Shown: positions 7,180-8,495 of the stretch, piece by piece | Numbering within the stretch: the first letter of the stretch is position 1 | Layout of the letters: every line of letters begins with the position of its first letter | Assembly: GCA_938075575.1 (NCBI GenBank) | Contig: CALJHI010000048.1 | Coordinates: 1-8,495 of the forward strand | Source of the DNA: an uncultured SAR86 cluster bacterium | GTDB taxonomy: Bacteria; Pseudomonadota; Gammaproteobacteria; Magnimaribacterales; D2472 | Direction: 5' to 3' | DNA: 8,495 bases | Notes under the pieces: model-generated | Told to the model about the DNA's origin: nothing | Databases searched by the model: none | What the model saw: only the letters and a program-made list of their open reading frames with translations | Translations under genes and position numbers: made by a program

Positions 7180-8163
7180 ATGTCATATTTAGCATATCAA
7201 GTAAAAGAGACCGCTGAAGGATTTAAAGGATCAATTAAGGAATTACCTATTCCGACTCTTGAAGATGGTAATGTGCTTATAAAAGTAAATTATTCTTCTT
7301 TGAATTATAAAGATGCACTTGCTGCAACAGGAGTTAAGGGTGTAGTTAAAGAATATCCTTTTACACCTGGAATTGATTCGGCTGGAGAAGTTATCGATTC
7401 AAGATCTAATAATTTTGTAAGAGGTGATCATGTTGTTGTCACTGGTTATAAGATGGGAATGTCTGTTAATGGTGGTTTTGGAGGAATTATTCATGTGCCT
7501 GAAAGATGGATAGTTAAGATTCCTAAAAATTTATCACAACTTAATGTTATGGAAATAGGAACAGCCGGTTTAACAGCGGCCGCATCTGTTAAAAAATTAT
7601 TAGATTCAAATGTCTCTAATAATCTTCCTGTCCTTGTATCAGGCGCTACGGGTGGAGTTGGGTCTGTTGCTGTGAATATATTAAATAAATTAAATTATAA
7701 GGTTCATGCTTTAACTGGCAAACCTACTCACGAGAAGGTTCTTGTTGCAATGGGCGCTCATGAAATTATTGACAGAAATGAATTCCTTGACTCAGGAGTG
7801 CGCCCGCTTGATAAAGCAGTTTATGGTGGTGGTGTGGATACTGTTGGTGGTGATATTTTATCTAAAATGCTTTCAATGACATCAAATAATGGAGCTGTTT
7901 CATGTTGTGGAAATGTTGCAGGAGCAAACTTTAAATCATCAGTATTTCCTTTTATATTAAGAGGAATTTCTTTACATGGAATTGATTCGGCTGAATCATC
8001 AATTGAGCTGAAAAAACATCTATGGGAAATGCTCAGTTCAGACTGGTCTGTTTCTTTAAGTGATCAAACTAGAATTATAGAATTAAAAGATATTGAGCCT
8101 GAAATTTCTAAAATTTTAGATGGTCAACAAATTGGTAGAGTTGTAATTAAACATGGAGAATAG
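7180..8163 (+). CDS. acuI: AcuI/YhdH-type acrylyl-CoA reductase (NADPH), medium-chain dehydrogenase family
   Basis: A 327-residue zinc-free medium-chain reductase; E. coli AcuI (YhdH) has 324. The GroES-like N-terminal domain has the family marks SSLNYKDALAATG (39-51) and TPGIDSAGEV (62-71). The cofactor domain has VLVSGATGGVGSVAVNIL (151-168), the nucleotide-binding glycine loop, then GVDTVGG (218-224) and FILRGISLHGIDS (258-270), all typical of this subfamily. No structural or catalytic zinc cysteine cluster is seen. AcuI enzymes reduce toxic acrylyl-CoA to propionyl-CoA, which matters in 3-hydroxypropionate use and, in marine bacteria, in degradation of the algal osmolyte DMSP. Whether this cell meets acrylate from DMSP cannot be told here: no dddL, dmdA or similar gene is in view. 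It begins 3 bases after the trxB stop, with only a weak AGAG ribosome site, which suggests translational coupling. Confidence 0.9.
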   Translation: MSYLAYQVKETAEGFKGSIKELPIPTLEDGNVLIKVNYSSLNYKDALAATGVKGVVKEYPFTPGIDSAGEVIDSRSNNFVRGDHVVVTGYKMGMSVNGGFGGIIHVPERWIVKIPKNLSQLNVMEIGTAGLTAAASVKKLLDSNVSNNLPVLVSGATGGVGSVAVNILNKLNYKVHALTGKPTHEKVLVAMGAHEIIDRNEFLDSGVRPLDKAVYGGGVDTVGGDILSKMLSMTSNNGAVSCCGNVAGANFKSSVFPFILRGISLHGIDSAESSIELKKHLWEMLSSDWSVSLSDQTRIIELKDIEPEISKILDGQQIGRVVIKHGE

Positions 8164-8165
8164 TT

Positions 8166-8297
8166 ATGAATGATGATTTTGAAAAATATTACGAAAACAA
8201 AGAAGCAGACGAAGACAGTAAGTCAGACGCCAGAGTTATTACTATATTAATAACAGTGTTGGTTGTTGCTGCTACTTTTTGGGTTGCAAATCAGTAA
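8166..8297 (+). CDS. Small single-pass membrane protein, function unknown (43 residues)
   Basis: ATG at 8166 opens 43 codons ending in TAA at 8295-8297. A GGAG Shine-Dalgarno (8155-8158) lies 7 bases upstream, inside the end of acuI, and the gap from the acuI stop is 2 bases, both of which favour a real, coupled gene. Residues 1-21 are strongly acidic (nine Asp/Glu against three Lys). Residues ~24-41 are one hydrophobic helix (VITILITVLVVAATFWVA), with Arg23 at its N-terminal edge, so the acidic part is probably cytoplasmic. There are no cysteines or recognisable motifs. I do not recognise the family and assign no function. It is too short for many gene callers. Confidence 0.68.
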   Translation: MNDDFEKYYENKEADEDSKSDARVITILITVLVVAATFWVANQ

Positions 8298-8495
8298 TTA
8301 CTTAGGGCCCATTCTCATTGCAGAATCTAGTCTAATGGTTTCACCATTAAGATAACTGTTTTTAACTATATGTCCTGCAAGATCTGCAAACTCTTTAGTT
8401 TTGCCAAACCTATGCGGGAACTGAGTTGTTTCTAAGAGTGTTTTCTTATTCTCTTCTTTTGCAAGACTCATTAAAGGTGTATCAAAAATACCAGG
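8298..8495 (-). CDS. Short-chain dehydrogenase of the HSD10 / type 2 3-hydroxyacyl-CoA dehydrogenase kind, C-terminal part (start beyond the right edge)
   Basis: The last 65 codons of a minus-strand gene, with TAA at 8298-8300. The piece begins PGIFDTPLMSLAKEE and ends LNGETIRLDSAMRMGPK. The PGxFDTP segment after the cofactor domain, the HRFGKTKEFADLAGHIV helix and the LNGExIRLDxAxRM ending are the signature of HSD17B10-like enzymes, which oxidise 3-hydroxyacyl-CoA or 2-methyl-3-hydroxybutyryl-CoA with NAD in fatty-acid and isoleucine breakdown. The Rossmann glycines and the Ser-Tyr-Lys catalytic residues lie outside the window and cannot be checked. It converges on the 43-residue gene with no bases between the two stop codons, and I see no terminator hairpin there. 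Confidence 0.88.
   Translation of the reverse strand, partial: PGIFDTPLMSLAKEENKKTLLETTQFPHRFGKTKEFADLAGHIVKNSYLNGETIRLDSAMRMGPK

Noticed and set aside
8285..8310. Bidirectional terminator between the 43-residue gene and the SDR gene
   Set aside because: The stop codons abut and no inverted repeat of useful length is present; transcripts probably end inside the opposing gene or elsewhere.

Overview
This window looks like a piece of chromosome from an AT-rich, streamlined gammaproteobacterium, most plausibly a marine lineage of the SAR86 type. The reasons are the low GC content throughout, intergenic gaps of 0 to 90 bases, a gene order that is a reduced form of the gammaproteobacterial trxB-lrp-ftsK-lolA-rarA-serS neighbourhood, and a large TonB-dependent receptor next to it. 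The lineage is an inference from gene content and composition; no rRNA or other taxonomic marker is present.

Layout from left to right. Bases 1-1674 (minus strand) hold the N-terminal 558 codons of an Oar-like TonB-dependent outer-membrane receptor whose C-terminus lies beyond the left edge. Its 89-base upstream region (1675-1763) carries a probable extended -10 promoter, an 8-base direct repeat and a small palindrome. Bases 1764-6157 (minus strand) are a tightly packed set transcribed in the order ftsK, lolA, crcB, serS: a DNA translocase for chromosome segregation at the septum, a probable periplasmic lipoprotein carrier, a fluoride channel and seryl-tRNA synthetase. Junctions are 6 bases, a 1-base overlap and 0 bases, so the four are probably one operon. 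An 83-base divergent promoter region (6158-6240) separates ftsK from a plus-strand set: trxB (thioredoxin reductase), an acuI/yhdH-type acrylyl-CoA reductase and an unannotatable 43-residue single-pass membrane protein. At the right edge, converging on that set with no gap, is the C-terminal end of a short-chain dehydrogenase of the HSD10 (type 2 3-hydroxyacyl-CoA dehydrogenase) kind.

Most of the window is conserved housekeeping sequence. The trxB product reduces thioredoxin, while AcuI and the SDR both act on short acyl-CoA intermediates, so the right end leans towards redox and acyl-CoA metabolism. The left and middle parts serve the envelope, division and translation.

I found no convincing new multi-gene system. 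The points most worth a second look are the lack of lrp and rarA from their usual slots, a trxB promoter placed so that its mRNA would be leaderless, the repeat and palindrome upstream of the receptor, a short and divergent LolA, a Met in place of the first Phe-box residue of CrcB, and the uncharacterised 43-residue membrane protein. No tRNA, rRNA, CRISPR array, insertion sequence or strong intrinsic terminator was seen, and no stretch above 300 bases lacks a gene.
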